Origin: Meiothermus hypogaeus
GTDB taxonomy: Bacteria; Deinococcota; Deinococci; Deinococcales; Thermaceae
DNA: 64,000 bases
Direction: 5' to 3'
Assembly: GCF_003574035.1 (NCBI RefSeq)
Contig: NZ_QWKY01000004.1
Coordinates: 34,856 to 98,855 of the forward strand
This document shows positions 8,544 through 16,851 of the stretch, one piece after another. The notes under the pieces are model-generated. The model did no database searches and was not told where the DNA came from. It saw only the letters and a program-made list of their open reading frames with translations. Made by a program: the position numbers and the translations under genes. Numbering within the stretch: the first letter of the stretch is position 1; the number at the start of each line of letters is the position of its first letter.

Positions 8544-9251
8544 ATGACCGGGTCTACCGATACACTGGAAACGGTGGCACTGGTACTGGTGGTCGAAGAC
8601 GAACCGGAGATTGCCGAGATCCTCGAGGGCTACCTGCGGCGGGAGGGCTTCCGTACCGAGCGGGCCTCGGATGGCAAACAGGCCCTGAACCTGATTTGGG
8701 CGGCCCGGCCCGACCTGGTGCTTCTGGACATCATGCTGCCGGAGATGGATGGCCTCGAGGTGCTGCGCCGCATCCGGAGTAACGGCCATACCCCGGTGAT
8801 TCTGCTAACCGCCCGTACCGAAGACCTGGACAAGCTGCTGGGCCTGGAACTAGGCGCCGACGACTACATCACCAAGCCTTTCAGCCCCCGCGAGGTGGTG
8901 GCCCGGGTCAAGGCGGTGCTGCGCCGAAGTGCGCCCCCCGAAGCAAATAAGTCCATTGTGCGGGTGGGGCCTCTGGAGATTGATAGCGAAAAAGTGCTGG
9001 CAAAGCTGGGGGGAGAACGCCTGGAGCTCACCCCCACCGAGTTCCGGCTGCTGGAGACCCTGGCCCGCACCCCGGGCAAGGCTTTTACCCGGGCCGAACT
9101 GCTGGAGGCGGCCCTGCCCGAGTCCGATGCTCTGGAGCGAGTGGTGGACGTGCACCTCAAGAACCTGCGCAAGAAGCTCGAGGCCGCCGGGGGCGCTAAC
9201 CTTCTGGAGACGGTGCGGGGGGTGGGGTATCGGCTGTGGCTCGAGGCCTGA
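8544..9251 (+). CDS. OmpR-family response regulator
   Basis: A 235-residue regulator: receiver domain (LVVEDE acidic pocket; phospho-acceptor Asp in LVLLDIMLPEMDG; conserved Lys in YITKPFSP) and a C-terminal winged helix (LTPTEFRLLETL ... VDVHLKNLRKKL). It pairs with the kinase starting 28 bp downstream. The start is uncertain: a GTG at 8574 (VALVLVVEDE), preceded by GGAAA, would remove ten residues that are unusual for the family. Confidence 0.92.
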   Translation: MTGSTDTLETVALVLVVEDEPEIAEILEGYLRREGFRTERASDGKQALNLIWAARPDLVLLDIMLPEMDGLEVLRRIRSNGHTPVILLTARTEDLDKLLGLELGADDYITKPFSPREVVARVKAVLRRSAPPEANKSIVRVGPLEIDSEKVLAKLGGERLELTPTEFRLLETLARTPGKAFTRAELLEAALPESDALERVVDVHLKNLRKKLEAAGGANLLETVRGVGYRLWLEA

Positions 9252-9279
9252 ATGGGCACGCCGAAAACCTGAAGCTTAT

Positions 9280-10548
9280 ATGCATCTGCTGAATCGCATT
9301 GAAGTGCGCCTGAGCCTCCTGATGGCCCTGGTGGCGGTCACCACCAGCCTGCTGACGGTGGCCCTGAATATCCTCCAGCGGGAGCGTACCTTTCGGGAAC
9401 TGCCGGCCGAGGTGCGGGACTTTCTGCGGCGCAACGAGGGCCGCCCGCCCAGCCTGAGTCTGACCCCTGAGCTGCGGCAGATGTTGGCAGAAGGTCGCGA
9501 AATTCGTGTGCGGATGCGGCCTTCCGAGAGCCCCGACAACCCCAATCCGGTCTTCTGGATTACCGCCGACGACCCCAGCGCCCCCGCGGTGCGGCTTCAG
9601 GCCCCGCCCCGCCTGCGGCGGCCCAGCCTGGAGGCCCGCTTGCAGCAAAACCTGCTGATTGCTGGCTTGGTGGCTACGGCCCTGGGGGTGTTGGTGGCGC
9701 TGGTCTTTGCCCGCCGCATGGCCCGCCCCATCGAGGCCATCTCGGCAGCGGCCAGCCACCTGGCCCAGGGCAACCTCTCGGTGCGGATTCCCGCGCCCCA
9801 GGGCGAGGATGAAGTGGCCCGGCTGGCCCGTAACTTTAACCACATGGCCGCCTCGCTCGAGCGCCTCGAGGCCGAGCGGCGGGCCATGATTGCCGATATT
9901 GCCCACGAACTGCGCACCCCCCTCACGGTGATGCAGGGCCGTCTGGAGGCCATCCAGGACGGGGTGATGCCTTTGGAGATGGCCGAGATCGACCGCCTGC
10001 ACTACCAGGCCAGGCTGTTGGCCCGCCTGGTCGAAGACCTGCGCACCCTCTCGTTGGCCGATGCCGGACGGCTCAACCTGCTGCTACAACCGCTAAACCT
10101 GGCCGAACAGGCAGGCCGGATGGCCGCAACCTTCCGGGCTGCGCTCGAGGCCAGGCAGGTGCAGCTCGAGCTAGAACTTCCCGACCAGCCCGTACCGGTT
10201 CAGGCCGATCCCGACCGGCTGGCCCAGGTCATCGGCAACCTGCTGTCCAATGCCCTGGAGCATACCCCTGCGGGGGGGAAGATTGTTCTTCAGGTGGGGG
10301 CCGATACCACCCGGGCCTACCTGCGGGTGCTGGATAGCGGCCCCGGTATCCCCGAAGAGGCCCTGCACAAGGTGTTCGACCGCTTTTACCGGGCCGAAGC
10401 CTCGCGCTCGAGGGCCACCGGTGGGAGTGGCCTGGGGCTTTCCATTGTCAAGACCTTGGTAGAACTGCAGGGTGGACAGGTGCGCGCCCAGAACCGCTCC
10501 GAAGGAGGGGCCTTGTTCGAGTTGCAGCTACCCCTCAAGCCCGCCTGA
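9280..10548 (+). CDS. Sensor histidine kinase
   Basis: A 422-residue kinase. Two membrane helices (about 10-30 and 120-145) enclose a short extracytoplasmic sensor. Then come a HAMP domain (RRMARPIEAI), the dimerisation/phosphotransfer helix (IADIAHELRTPLTVM, His is the phospho-site), and the ATPase domain with N box (NLLSNALEHTP), G1 (LDSGPGIP) and G2 (GGSGLGLSIV) motifs. The ATG was chosen by domain fit and has no clear Shine-Dalgarno. The 3' end overlaps the convergent kinase gene by 14 bp. Confidence 0.92.
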   Translation: MHLLNRIEVRLSLLMALVAVTTSLLTVALNILQRERTFRELPAEVRDFLRRNEGRPPSLSLTPELRQMLAEGREIRVRMRPSESPDNPNPVFWITADDPSAPAVRLQAPPRLRRPSLEARLQQNLLIAGLVATALGVLVALVFARRMARPIEAISAAASHLAQGNLSVRIPAPQGEDEVARLARNFNHMAASLERLEAERRAMIADIAHELRTPLTVMQGRLEAIQDGVMPLEMAEIDRLHYQARLLARLVEDLRTLSLADAGRLNLLLQPLNLAEQAGRMAATFRAALEARQVQLELELPDQPVPVQADPDRLAQVIGNLLSNALEHTPAGGKIVLQVGADTTRAYLRVLDSGPGIPEEALHKVFDRFYRAEASRSRATGGSGLGLSIVKTLVELQGGQVRAQNRSEGGALFELQLPLKPA

Positions 10549-11878
10549 TCCAGAGCTCGGCCTGGAGGCCCTGGGGACGGTTGGGCAAAAGTACCAGCCG
10601 GCCCTGGTGGGCCTGGGCCACCTGGGCCACCACCGAGAGGCCCAACCCATGGCCGGGTACGCGAACCCCCGGGGCCCGGTAAAAGGGCTCGGTGGCCCGC
10701 GCCAGCACCTCCGGAGGCATGCCGGGCCCCTCGTCGCGCACCCGCAGGATGACAAAAGCTGGGTCGGGAGCGGGCTCGAGCTCCACCTGCACAGGCGCCC
10801 CGGGTGCGTACTTTTGGCTGTTGTTCAACAGGTTTTCCAGCGCCTGGACGAGCAGGAGGGGGTCGCCGGTGAGCCTCAGGGTCTCGGGCCCCCGGTAGGG
10901 TACGCTGTTCCGGGCGGCCACCTCCTGGGCCAGCTGGGCTAGGTCCAGACCCACCTTCTGCCCCCGCCCCTCCCGCGCCAGGGTGAGGAGCGACTCGCTC
11001 AGGCGGCTCATCCGCTCGACCTCCTCGCGCACTACCGCCAGGGTTTCTTCGGGTGAGGCCAGCCCCTGCTGCTGGGAGTCGAGTTGCAGCCGCATGGCGG
11101 TTAGGGGGGTGCGCAACTCGTGGGCGGCGTTGCGGGTGAACTGGGTCTCGCGCTGGCGAAAGGCCGAGAGCCGCTCGAGCATCTGATTGAAGGTCTGGCT
11201 AAGCTGCAAAAGCTCTCCGCTGCCCTCGGCGGGCACCCGCAGGCTCAGGTCGCCCGAGTCGGCCACCCGGCGGGTGGCTTCTTGCAGGTGGCGCAGGGGC
11301 CGCAAGGCTGGCCCGCTCACCAGCCAGGCCACCCAGGCCCCCAGCAGCGCAACCACCAGCGCGGTGAACAGCACCGTCTGCTGGTAGCCAGCCAGGCTGG
11401 CCCGAACCTGGCTGGCCTCGATGGCCCCCTGCAAATAGACCCCTGGCCCCAGGCGCACGCTTTGGTAGAGCCAGTTTTGCTCGAGGCGGGGTTCGGGGTT
11501 TTCGCTCGGTGGAATGGCCTCGGGAAAGCTCCCCCACTCCTGCCACACCTGCCCCTCCCGCACCAGCCGGGCGCTGGCCACACCGCCAGCCGGGGCGGGG
11601 TTGGGCAGGGGAAGCCGAGGGGCGTTTTCACGCAGGCGCTCCAGGGAGCTGGAGCTCGAAAACCGGGTTTCATCGCGGTCCCGATCCCGCCGGAACATAC
11701 GGGGGCCTCGGCGGCCTTCCAGCTGATCCACAATGCGGTCCAGGTAGGCGCCCAGCTCGCGCTCGAGGTTGCCCATCTGCAGGCGCTCGAAGCTGGCATA
11801 ACCCAAGAACCCCTGCACCAGCAGGGCCAGGGCGATGGCCAGGGCGATGAACAGGGCCAGGCGCAGACGCAGGCTCAT
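10535..11878 (-). CDS. Sensor histidine kinase
   Basis: A 447-residue kinase with an N-terminal membrane helix (about 8-28), an Arg-rich extracytoplasmic stretch (RRGPRMFRRDRDRDETRF), a second helix (about 165-190), HAMP (SGPALRPLRHLQEAT), phosphotransfer motif NAAHELRTPLTAM, and an ATPase domain (NLLNNSQKYAP, RDEGPGMP, GHGLGLSVV). It is preceded by its response regulator with an ATGA overlap. The whole pair is convergent with the 8544/9280 pair. Confidence 0.92.
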   Translation of the reverse strand: MSLRLRLALFIALAIALALLVQGFLGYASFERLQMGNLERELGAYLDRIVDQLEGRRGPRMFRRDRDRDETRFSSSSSLERLRENAPRLPLPNPAPAGGVASARLVREGQVWQEWGSFPEAIPPSENPEPRLEQNWLYQSVRLGPGVYLQGAIEASQVRASLAGYQQTVLFTALVVALLGAWVAWLVSGPALRPLRHLQEATRRVADSGDLSLRVPAEGSGELLQLSQTFNQMLERLSAFRQRETQFTRNAAHELRTPLTAMRLQLDSQQQGLASPEETLAVVREEVERMSRLSESLLTLAREGRGQKVGLDLAQLAQEVAARNSVPYRGPETLRLTGDPLLLVQALENLLNNSQKYAPGAPVQVELEPAPDPAFVILRVRDEGPGMPPEVLARATEPFYRAPGVRVPGHGLGLSVVAQVAQAHQGRLVLLPNRPQGLQAELWIRRA

Positions 11879-12537
11879 GGTTCTATCCCCAGCCTGTAGC
11901 CCCCCGGCACCGTGCGCACGACCTGGGGGTCTAGCTTATTGCGCAGGTGGTGCACGCACACCTTCACCACCCCCGGGTCGGAGGCCTCCTCGCCCCAGAC
12001 CAGATCGAGCAGCTCCTCGGGGCTGTACACCCGCCCCGGAAACAGGGCCAGCCGCTCCAGCAGGGCATACTCGCGGGGGCTCAAATCCACCCCCCGCCCG
12101 GCCCAGCGCACGCTCCGGTCGGTCAGGTCGAGCTCGAGGGGGCCATGCTGCACCCGGCTTTGCTTGACCTCGCTCATCCGGCGCAGCAAAGCCCGCACCC
12201 GGGCCAAAAGCTCCGGCAGGTCGAAGGGCTTGACCACGTAGTCATCGCCGCCTTCATCCAGCCCCATCACCCGGTCGGAAAGGGCATCGCGGGCGGTCAT
12301 GAACAGGATGGGGCCCTTATACCCGGCGCTGCGGGCCTCTTTGGCCAGGATAAACCCCCCGTCCTCCGACTCCGGCAGGCGCACGTCCAGGATCATCAAA
12401 TCGGGTTCGGCCTCGGCTAAAAGCGCCCGCGCCATGCTCAGATCCGCTGCATGGCGAACCTGGTGGCCCTGGGCCTCCAGGGCCCGCAGGACCGGGCGGG
12501 CAATGTTGGGTTCGTCTTCAACCAGCAAAAGCCGCAT
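11875..12537 (-). CDS. OmpR-family response regulator
   Basis: A 220-residue receiver plus winged-helix regulator. Key residues: LLLVEDEP, phospho-acceptor Asp in LMILDVRLPESEDGG, and KPFDLPELLARV; the DNA-binding half contains LSPREYALLERL and KVCVHHLRNKLD. The extra EDGG after the phosphorylation loop is slightly unusual. First gene of the operon with the kinase at 10535 (ATGA overlap). Start set at MRLLLVEDEP; an ATG 15 bp upstream is also possible. GGTTATGG direct repeats just upstream suggest autoregulation. Confidence 0.9.
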   Translation of the reverse strand: MRLLLVEDEPNIARPVLRALEAQGHQVRHAADLSMARALLAEAEPDLMILDVRLPESEDGGFILAKEARSAGYKGPILFMTARDALSDRVMGLDEGGDDYVVKPFDLPELLARVRALLRRMSEVKQSRVQHGPLELDLTDRSVRWAGRGVDLSPREYALLERLALFPGRVYSPEELLDLVWGEEASDPGVVKVCVHHLRNKLDPQVVRTVPGGYRLGIEP

Positions 12538-12824
12538 GGTTCCAGTCTGCATTGTAGGGGTTATGGGGGGGTTATGGCGGGCTCGAGGCCACTTCGTAGA
12601 TGCGCCGCCCCACCAACCCCTGTGGGCCTTGCGCCCGACCCCGCTCCACAACCCTTAATCGTCGGTAGCTTTTTGTAACACCTCGGGCAAGACCTCCTGG
12701 AGCCCTGCAGAAGGCACTTCTTTGGATGAGAAACCCTCTCAGCAAGCCATAACTGCCCGGTAACCGCCCTGCCGCAAACTTCTTTTCGGGAAAGCAAGAA
12801 GGGCTTTCCAGAAGGAGGACGAGT
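12538..12824. promoter_or_regulatory. Divergent control region with two sets of 11-bp-spaced repeats
   Basis: Between the response regulator and the secreted-protein gene at 12825. GGTTATGG occurs at 12559-12566 and again at 12570-12577, an 11-bp offset. On the other side, CCATAAC (12747-12753) and CGGTAAC (12758-12764), also 11 bp apart, resemble the same site inverted. Head-to-tail repeats one helical turn apart are the usual binding pattern of OmpR-family regulators. This suggests the regulator at 11875 controls both itself and the 12825 gene. Confidence 0.5.
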
Positions 12825-13280
12825 ATGAACAAAAGCATGAAAACCCTCTTGGTGGTTTCGAGTCTGGCCCTGGCGGGCGCTTTTGCCCAGCAAACCCCAG
12901 CCCCCCAGCCCGCACCGGCCCAGCCCATGCAACGCATGATGTTCCGGGGCCTGGGGGTGGGTAACCTGTACTTTAGTGCAGCGCAGTTTTTGGGTGTGAC
13001 CCCCGCCGAACTCGCGGTTCTGAGCGGCGGCACCAAGACCCTGGCCCAGCTTGCGACCGAACTCGGCAAAACCCCGGCCGCCCTCGAGGCCGCCCTGGTG
13101 ACGGCCCGCAACCAGGCCATTGACCAGGCCGTGCAGGCCGGGCGTCTGACCGCCCAGGAGGCCAACACCCTCAAAGCCAGCAGCCAGGCGGTGGCCAAAG
13201 CCTTTGCGGCCCAGCCGGTACAACTGCGCATGGGCCTGGCCGGCCGCGACGGACGGGGGCCCAGGGGTTGGTGGCGCTAG
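12825..13280 (+). CDS. Secreted small helical protein, unknown function
   Basis: A 151-residue protein with a clear signal peptide (MNKSMKTLLVVSSLALAGAFA-Q), a Pro/Ala/Gln-rich linker with several Met residues (PMQRMMFRG), and two segments in the style AAQFLGVTPAELAVL / LTAQEANTLKA. These recall the short repeated helical motifs of envelope proteins in Firmicutes and Thermales, but I cannot name a family with certainty. Strong Shine-Dalgarno (AGAAGGAGGA). It is divergent from a two-component operon and preceded by repeats that resemble that operon's boxes, so an envelope-stress or metal-stress role is a reasonable guess only. Confidence 0.75.
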   Translation: MNKSMKTLLVVSSLALAGAFAQQTPAPQPAPAQPMQRMMFRGLGVGNLYFSAAQFLGVTPAELAVLSGGTKTLAQLATELGKTPAALEAALVTARNQAIDQAVQAGRLTAQEANTLKASSQAVAKAFAAQPVQLRMGLAGRDGRGPRGWWR

Positions 13281-13288
13281 ACCCTTTG

Positions 13289-13416
13289 ATACCAGATTCG
13301 GTTGATTCGTTACCATTCGGTAACGAATCAACCCGACCGAAGGGAGTCCTCTAGGATTCAAAAAGACAACCTATGGGTTTTTTTGGTTTTGTGAACTGTC
13401 TTTTTGAATCCGGTAT
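13289..13416 (-). mobile_element. MITE-like palindromic element, family 1, copy 1
   Basis: A 128-bp element with ends ATACCAGATTCGG and GAATCCGGTAT. It contains two internal hairpins: GATTCGTTACC-ATTC-GGTAACGAATC, and GGATTCAAAAAGACA paired with TGTCTTTTTGAATCC. It is in opposite orientation to copy 2 (14540-14698). No coding capacity. It could act as a bidirectional terminator. Confidence 0.8.
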
Positions 13417-13430
13417 GAGTCGAGGTACAC

Positions 13431-13460
13431 GGCGTGTGGTGGAACCACCGACCACACGCC
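13431..13460 (+). other. Hairpin in 5' leader of the SHOCT gene
   Basis: A perfect 10-bp stem, GGCGTGTGGT with ACCACACGCC, around a 10-nt loop (GGAACCACCG), ending 19 bp before the ATG at 13480. It could stabilise the leader or be a binding site; no family recognised. Confidence 0.45.
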
Positions 13461-13479
13461 CTTTGTGTAAAGGAAACCC

Positions 13480-13743
13480 ATGTGGACGATCGATCACCGT
13501 GGACGCTGGGATGGCTTTGGCCACTACGGCTGGGGTCTGTTAGACGACCTGCTGTGGATTCTGCTGCTGCTTGGGCTGATTGCGCTGGTGGGGGTGCTGA
13601 TGGTGCGGTTGTTGCGCGGCCCCACCCCTGGACAAACCCAGCCGACCCCTGACCGGGCCCTGGAGATTGCCCGCGAGCGCTATGCCAAAGGCGAGATAAG
13701 CCAAACCGAGTTCGAGACCCTGAAGAAGAACCTGGGTGGCTGA
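13480..13743 (+). CDS. Small membrane protein with SHOCT domain
   Basis: An 87-residue protein: one membrane helix (about 20-45, LLDDLLWILLLLGLIALVGVLMV), a Pro/Thr linker, and a C-terminal SHOCT motif (ALEIARERYAKGEISQTEFETLKKNL). SHOCT domains are common on small membrane proteins of unknown function. Shine-Dalgarno AAAGGAAA. Followed after 82 bp by the dioxygenase gene; both lie between two inverted copies of the family-1 element. Confidence 0.85.
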   Translation: MWTIDHRGRWDGFGHYGWGLLDDLLWILLLLGLIALVGVLMVRLLRGPTPGQTQPTPDRALEIARERYAKGEISQTEFETLKKNLGG

Positions 13744-13825
13744 TGGAAACGGGCCGGGTGCGGTGCATCCGGGCTTAACCCATTTCACCGCCTTTTGTCG
13801 CAAGAATGCGGTACAGGAGACCCCT

Positions 13826-14536
13826 ATGGACAACGATGACAAACCCATCGGAAGAATTTTGAGTCGCCGCGAGGTGCTTTCGGTGCTGGGACTCGGCGGC
13901 CTGGCTGGGGTGGGTGCCCTCATCGGGCCCAGGGTTGCTGCGCAAAACACGCCGCTGCCCTCGTGTATCGTGCGCCCGGCCCTCACGGAAGGGCCCTACT
14001 TTGTGGATACCCAGTTGAACCGCTCGGACATCCGCTCCGACCCCAGCACGGGCTTGGTAAAACCTGGGGTGCCGCTGGTGTTGCGTTTTGTGGTCTCGAG
14101 GGTCTCGAGCGGCGGCTGCACCTTGCTACCGGGCGCGATGGTAGATATCTGGCAGTGCGACGCCCAGGGCATTTACTCCGGTGTACAGGATCGCTTTGCC
14201 GATACCCGGGGGCAGAAGTGGCTGCGCGGCCACCAGATCACCGATGCCCAGGGGGTAGCCCAGTTCACCACCATCTACCCCGGCTGGTATCCGGGCCGCA
14301 CCGTGCACATCCACTTCAAAATCCGCTACCAGAACCGCGATTTCACCTCCCAGCTCTTCTTCGACGATGCCCTGAGCGACCGCATCCTGGCCAACCCACC
14401 CTACGCCAAGGCGGGCACCCGCACCCGCAACGCCAACGACGGCATCTATCGCAACGGCGGGAGCCAGTTGCTGCTCAACCCGACCCAGAGCGGGGCCGGG
14501 TATGCTGCGACTTTCGATATCGGGCTTAATCTGTAG
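13826..14536 (+). CDS. Tat-exported intradiol ring-cleavage dioxygenase
   Basis: A 236-residue protein: a twin-arginine signal (SRREVLSVLGLGGLAGVG, residues about 13-31) followed by an intradiol dioxygenase fold. Candidate Fe(III) ligands are Tyr in GIYSGV, Tyr in PGWYPGRT and the His pair in VHIHFK, the usual two-Tyr two-His set. The family cleaves catechols or hydroxyquinols between the hydroxyls; exported members act on extracytoplasmic aromatics of mostly unknown identity. No other aromatic-degradation genes are nearby. Start at the ATG after ACAGGAGACC; the earlier in-frame ATG overlaps the SHOCT gene end and would bury the Tat signal. Confidence 0.88.
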   Translation: MDNDDKPIGRILSRREVLSVLGLGGLAGVGALIGPRVAAQNTPLPSCIVRPALTEGPYFVDTQLNRSDIRSDPSTGLVKPGVPLVLRFVVSRVSSGGCTLLPGAMVDIWQCDAQGIYSGVQDRFADTRGQKWLRGHQITDAQGVAQFTTIYPGWYPGRTVHIHFKIRYQNRDFTSQLFFDDALSDRILANPPYAKAGTRTRNANDGIYRNGGSQLLLNPTQSGAGYAATFDIGLNL

Positions 14537-14539
14537 CTT

Positions 14540-14698
14540 ATACCGGATTCAAAAAGACAGTTTACAAAACCAAAAACACCAGAGGCTGTCTTTTTGAATC
14601 CTAGAGCACACCCCTCCCTGTCGGTCGGCGAAGAAAGCGCCTCCCTTCGGTCGGGTTAGTTCGTCACCTTCTGGTGACGAACTAACCGAATCTGGTAT
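14540..14698 (+). mobile_element. MITE-like palindromic element, family 1, copy 2
   Basis: A 159-bp copy starting 4 bp after the dioxygenase stop. Ends: ATACCGGATTC and GAATCTGGTAT. Compared with the 127-bp copy 3 it carries about 33 extra bases containing GGCGAAGAAAGCG, a string also found inside family-2 copy a (around 1600). Internal hairpins are conserved, with GTTAGTTCGTCACC replacing the usual arm and a matching change on the other side, so the stem is kept. Confidence 0.8.
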
Positions 14699-14778
14699 TA
14701 GCCTTCACCCATTCTTCATAAGGCGTTTGTCAAACCATCACACCGGCTGGAGATACTGCCCCATGTTCGGGAGATTCT

Positions 14779-15687
14779 ATGCCCCTGGCTTTCCACACCT
14801 TGCTTAAACCACGCTCCCAACGCTACCGGGCTCGCTATGAGGCGGTGCTGGGCACAGCCCTCGAGCTGCAACTACAGGCCGATGGCCCCCGCCAGGCGCG
14901 CGCCGCAGAAACGGCTGTGCTGGCCGAGATTGAGCGCCTCGAGGGTATTTTTAGTAGCTACCTGCCTGCCTCCGAGCTTTCTCGCTGGCAGGCTCGGGGC
15001 AGCGCGCGGGTCTCGCCTGAGCTGCGGCATTTGCTGTACGAGGCCGAAAGCTGGAGGGCCCATACCTACGGAGCCTTCAACCCGGCTGCCGCTGCCCTGC
15101 AAACCCTGTACGCGCAGAACCCCCAGCCCGGCGAGGCCGAACTCGAGGCTTTGAGGGCTGCCCTTCAGGGCCCCTTGTGGCGCCTTGAGGGCCAGGAAGC
15201 CCACAAGATAACTCCCCTGCCCCTGACCTTCAACGCCCTGGCCAAGGGGCTCATCGCCGATCGGGCGGCCCAGGCGGCCTTGCGCGTGGGGGGCCTCGAG
15301 GTGCTGCTCAACCTGGGGGGTGACCTGCGACACCTGGGTCAGCAGCGGGTGCGGGTGGCGGTGGCTCATCCCTTTAGCCCTGCCGATAACGCACCACCAC
15401 TGGCCCGGCTCTGGGTATGCAACCAGGGTGTGGCCACCAGCGGGCCGTCGCAGCGGGGGGTTCACCTGTTCGACCCCCGCACAGGCCAGCCGGCCACCCA
15501 GGTGGTGCAGGCCACGGTGGTGGCCCCCAGTGCAGCCACCGCCGATGTGCTTGCCACGGCTTTTTGCGTGCTCGAGCCCATGCTCAGCCTGGCCCTGGCT
15601 GAGGTCTTCGGGGTGGGTTGTTTGCTGGTGGAAGCCAGCGGTCAGACCCACAGCAACCCCCGTTTTGAGCAACAACGGATTCACTAA
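14779..15687 (+). CDS. apbE: FAD:protein FMN transferase (ApbE family)
   Basis: A 302-residue ApbE-type flavin transferase, which covalently attaches FMN from FAD to a Ser/Thr in target proteins. Conserved segments: FNALAKGLIADRA, LLNLGGDLRHLG, VATSGPSQRGVHLFDPRTG, and the late metal-binding TADVLATAF. Unlike most ApbE proteins, there is no signal peptide or lipobox, so it appears cytoplasmic. First gene of an operon with a Tat-exported DUF2271 protein and a PepSY-type membrane protein. A weak promoter (TTGTCA at 14727, AGATAC at 14751) precedes it. Confidence 0.9.
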   Translation: MPLAFHTLLKPRSQRYRARYEAVLGTALELQLQADGPRQARAAETAVLAEIERLEGIFSSYLPASELSRWQARGSARVSPELRHLLYEAESWRAHTYGAFNPAAAALQTLYAQNPQPGEAELEALRAALQGPLWRLEGQEAHKITPLPLTFNALAKGLIADRAAQAALRVGGLEVLLNLGGDLRHLGQQRVRVAVAHPFSPADNAPPLARLWVCNQGVATSGPSQRGVHLFDPRTGQPATQVVQATVVAPSAATADVLATAFCVLEPMLSLALAEVFGVGCLLVEASGQTHSNPRFEQQRIH

Positions 15688-15704
15688 CCATCAAGGAGAA
15701 ACCT

Positions 15705-16241
15705 ATGCAGCGCAGTTTTATCAGCCGTAGAAACTTTATCTATCGCACCACCGGCTTGCTCCTGACCCTGTGGGCCGGTCGCAGTCTGGCCCAGGCCAGG
15801 TGGGCCGACATGAAACTGGATATCACCTTCGAGTTTGTGGGGGGCAGTGGACGCTACCGCCCGCCTTATGTAGCGGTCTGGCTCGAGAACGCCCAGGGCC
15901 TGCCGGTGCGTACACTGGCGGTCTGGTTTGAGCAGTCCCGCAAGGGGCCGCGCTGGCTCAACGAACTCAGGCGCTGGTACCGCAGTAACGAACTGACCGA
16001 GGCCGTCTCGGGCCCGACCCGCAGGCCGGGGCGCTATACCCTGAGCTTCGATGGCAAGGACGACAAGGGCAACCTGGTGAGCCAGGGCGACTACTACGTG
16101 TGTGTGGAGCTGGTGCGGGAGCACGGCCCCTACGAGCTCTTCCGTGAAAAAGTCACCCTGGCCCAGACCTCCTTCAACCGCAGCTTTAATCTTGCTGGCG
16201 AACTAAAGGAGGTGAGCTTGAGCTATGATCGGCAGGCTTGA
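15705..16241 (+). CDS. Tat-exported DUF2271 protein, candidate flavinylation target
   Basis: A 178-residue protein with a twin-arginine signal (SRRNFIYRTTGLLLTLWAG) and a DUF2271-type beta-sandwich (DITFEFVGGSGRYRPPYVAVWLEN split across residues 39-62, and GRYTLSFDGKDDKGN). DUF2271 genes are often linked with apbE. Residues 102-105 read SGPT, close to the SGAT/S motif flavinylated by ApbE, so T105 is a plausible FMN site; this is inference. Shine-Dalgarno AAGGAGAAA. The 3' end overlaps the PepSY-type gene by 17 bp. Confidence 0.8.
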   Translation: MQRSFISRRNFIYRTTGLLLTLWAGRSLAQARWADMKLDITFEFVGGSGRYRPPYVAVWLENAQGLPVRTLAVWFEQSRKGPRWLNELRRWYRSNELTEAVSGPTRRPGRYTLSFDGKDDKGNLVSQGDYYVCVELVREHGPYELFREKVTLAQTSFNRSFNLAGELKEVSLSYDRQA

Positions 16242-16851
16242 AGCCCCCCAGCGCGAACATCTACCCAAGCCCCTGCGAACCAGGGCCTATACGCTGGTAC
16301 GCTGGTTGCACCTTTATGCATCCATGCTGAGCCTGATGGTGGTAATCTTTTTTGCTGCTACTGGCATCACCCTAAACCACCCCGAGTGGATGTTTGGCAC
16401 CGCCCAGACCACCCACACCTATAGCGGTACCCTGCCGCAAAACTGGCAGCGGGATGGGCAGGTAGACTGGCTGCAAGCTGCCGAGGCGCTTCGCGCAGCC
16501 CATGGCCTAAAAGGTCGAGTCAGCGACACCCGCGCCGACGATCAGGAAGCCTCCATCAGCTTCCGGGGTCCGGCCTATGCCGCCGACGCCTTCATTAATC
16601 GGGCCGACGGCAGCTACACCCTGAAGGTGGTGGCCCAGGGGCCGGTGGCGGTGCTCAACGACCTGCACCGGGGGCGCGACACGGGCCGGGCCTGGGCCTG
16701 GCTAATTGACCTTTCGGGGGGGTTCTTATTGCTGGTGGCTCTGACCGGCTTTGGGCTCTCGTTCTTTTTTCGCAAGACCCGCGCGGCGGCCCTGACGGTG
16801 GCGCTGATTGGAACTGCGGCGATGCTGCTCTTGATGCGGCTGGTGGCCTAA
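16225..16851 (+). CDS. PepSY-associated transmembrane protein
   Basis: A 208-residue membrane protein. Helix 1 (about 27-50) contains HLYASMLSLMVV and is followed by GITLNHPEWMFG; a soluble part of about 110 residues follows; then LHRGRDTGRAWAW and two C-terminal helices. This is the layout of PepSY_TM proteins. Conserved His residues near the membrane edges may bind haem, which would let it pass electrons across the membrane to the flavinylated partner. Third gene of the apbE operon. Confidence 0.78.
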   Translation: MIGRLEAPQREHLPKPLRTRAYTLVRWLHLYASMLSLMVVIFFAATGITLNHPEWMFGTAQTTHTYSGTLPQNWQRDGQVDWLQAAEALRAAHGLKGRVSDTRADDQEASISFRGPAYAADAFINRADGSYTLKVVAQGPVAVLNDLHRGRDTGRAWAWLIDLSGGFLLLVALTGFGLSFFFRKTRAAALTVALIGTAAMLLLMRLVA

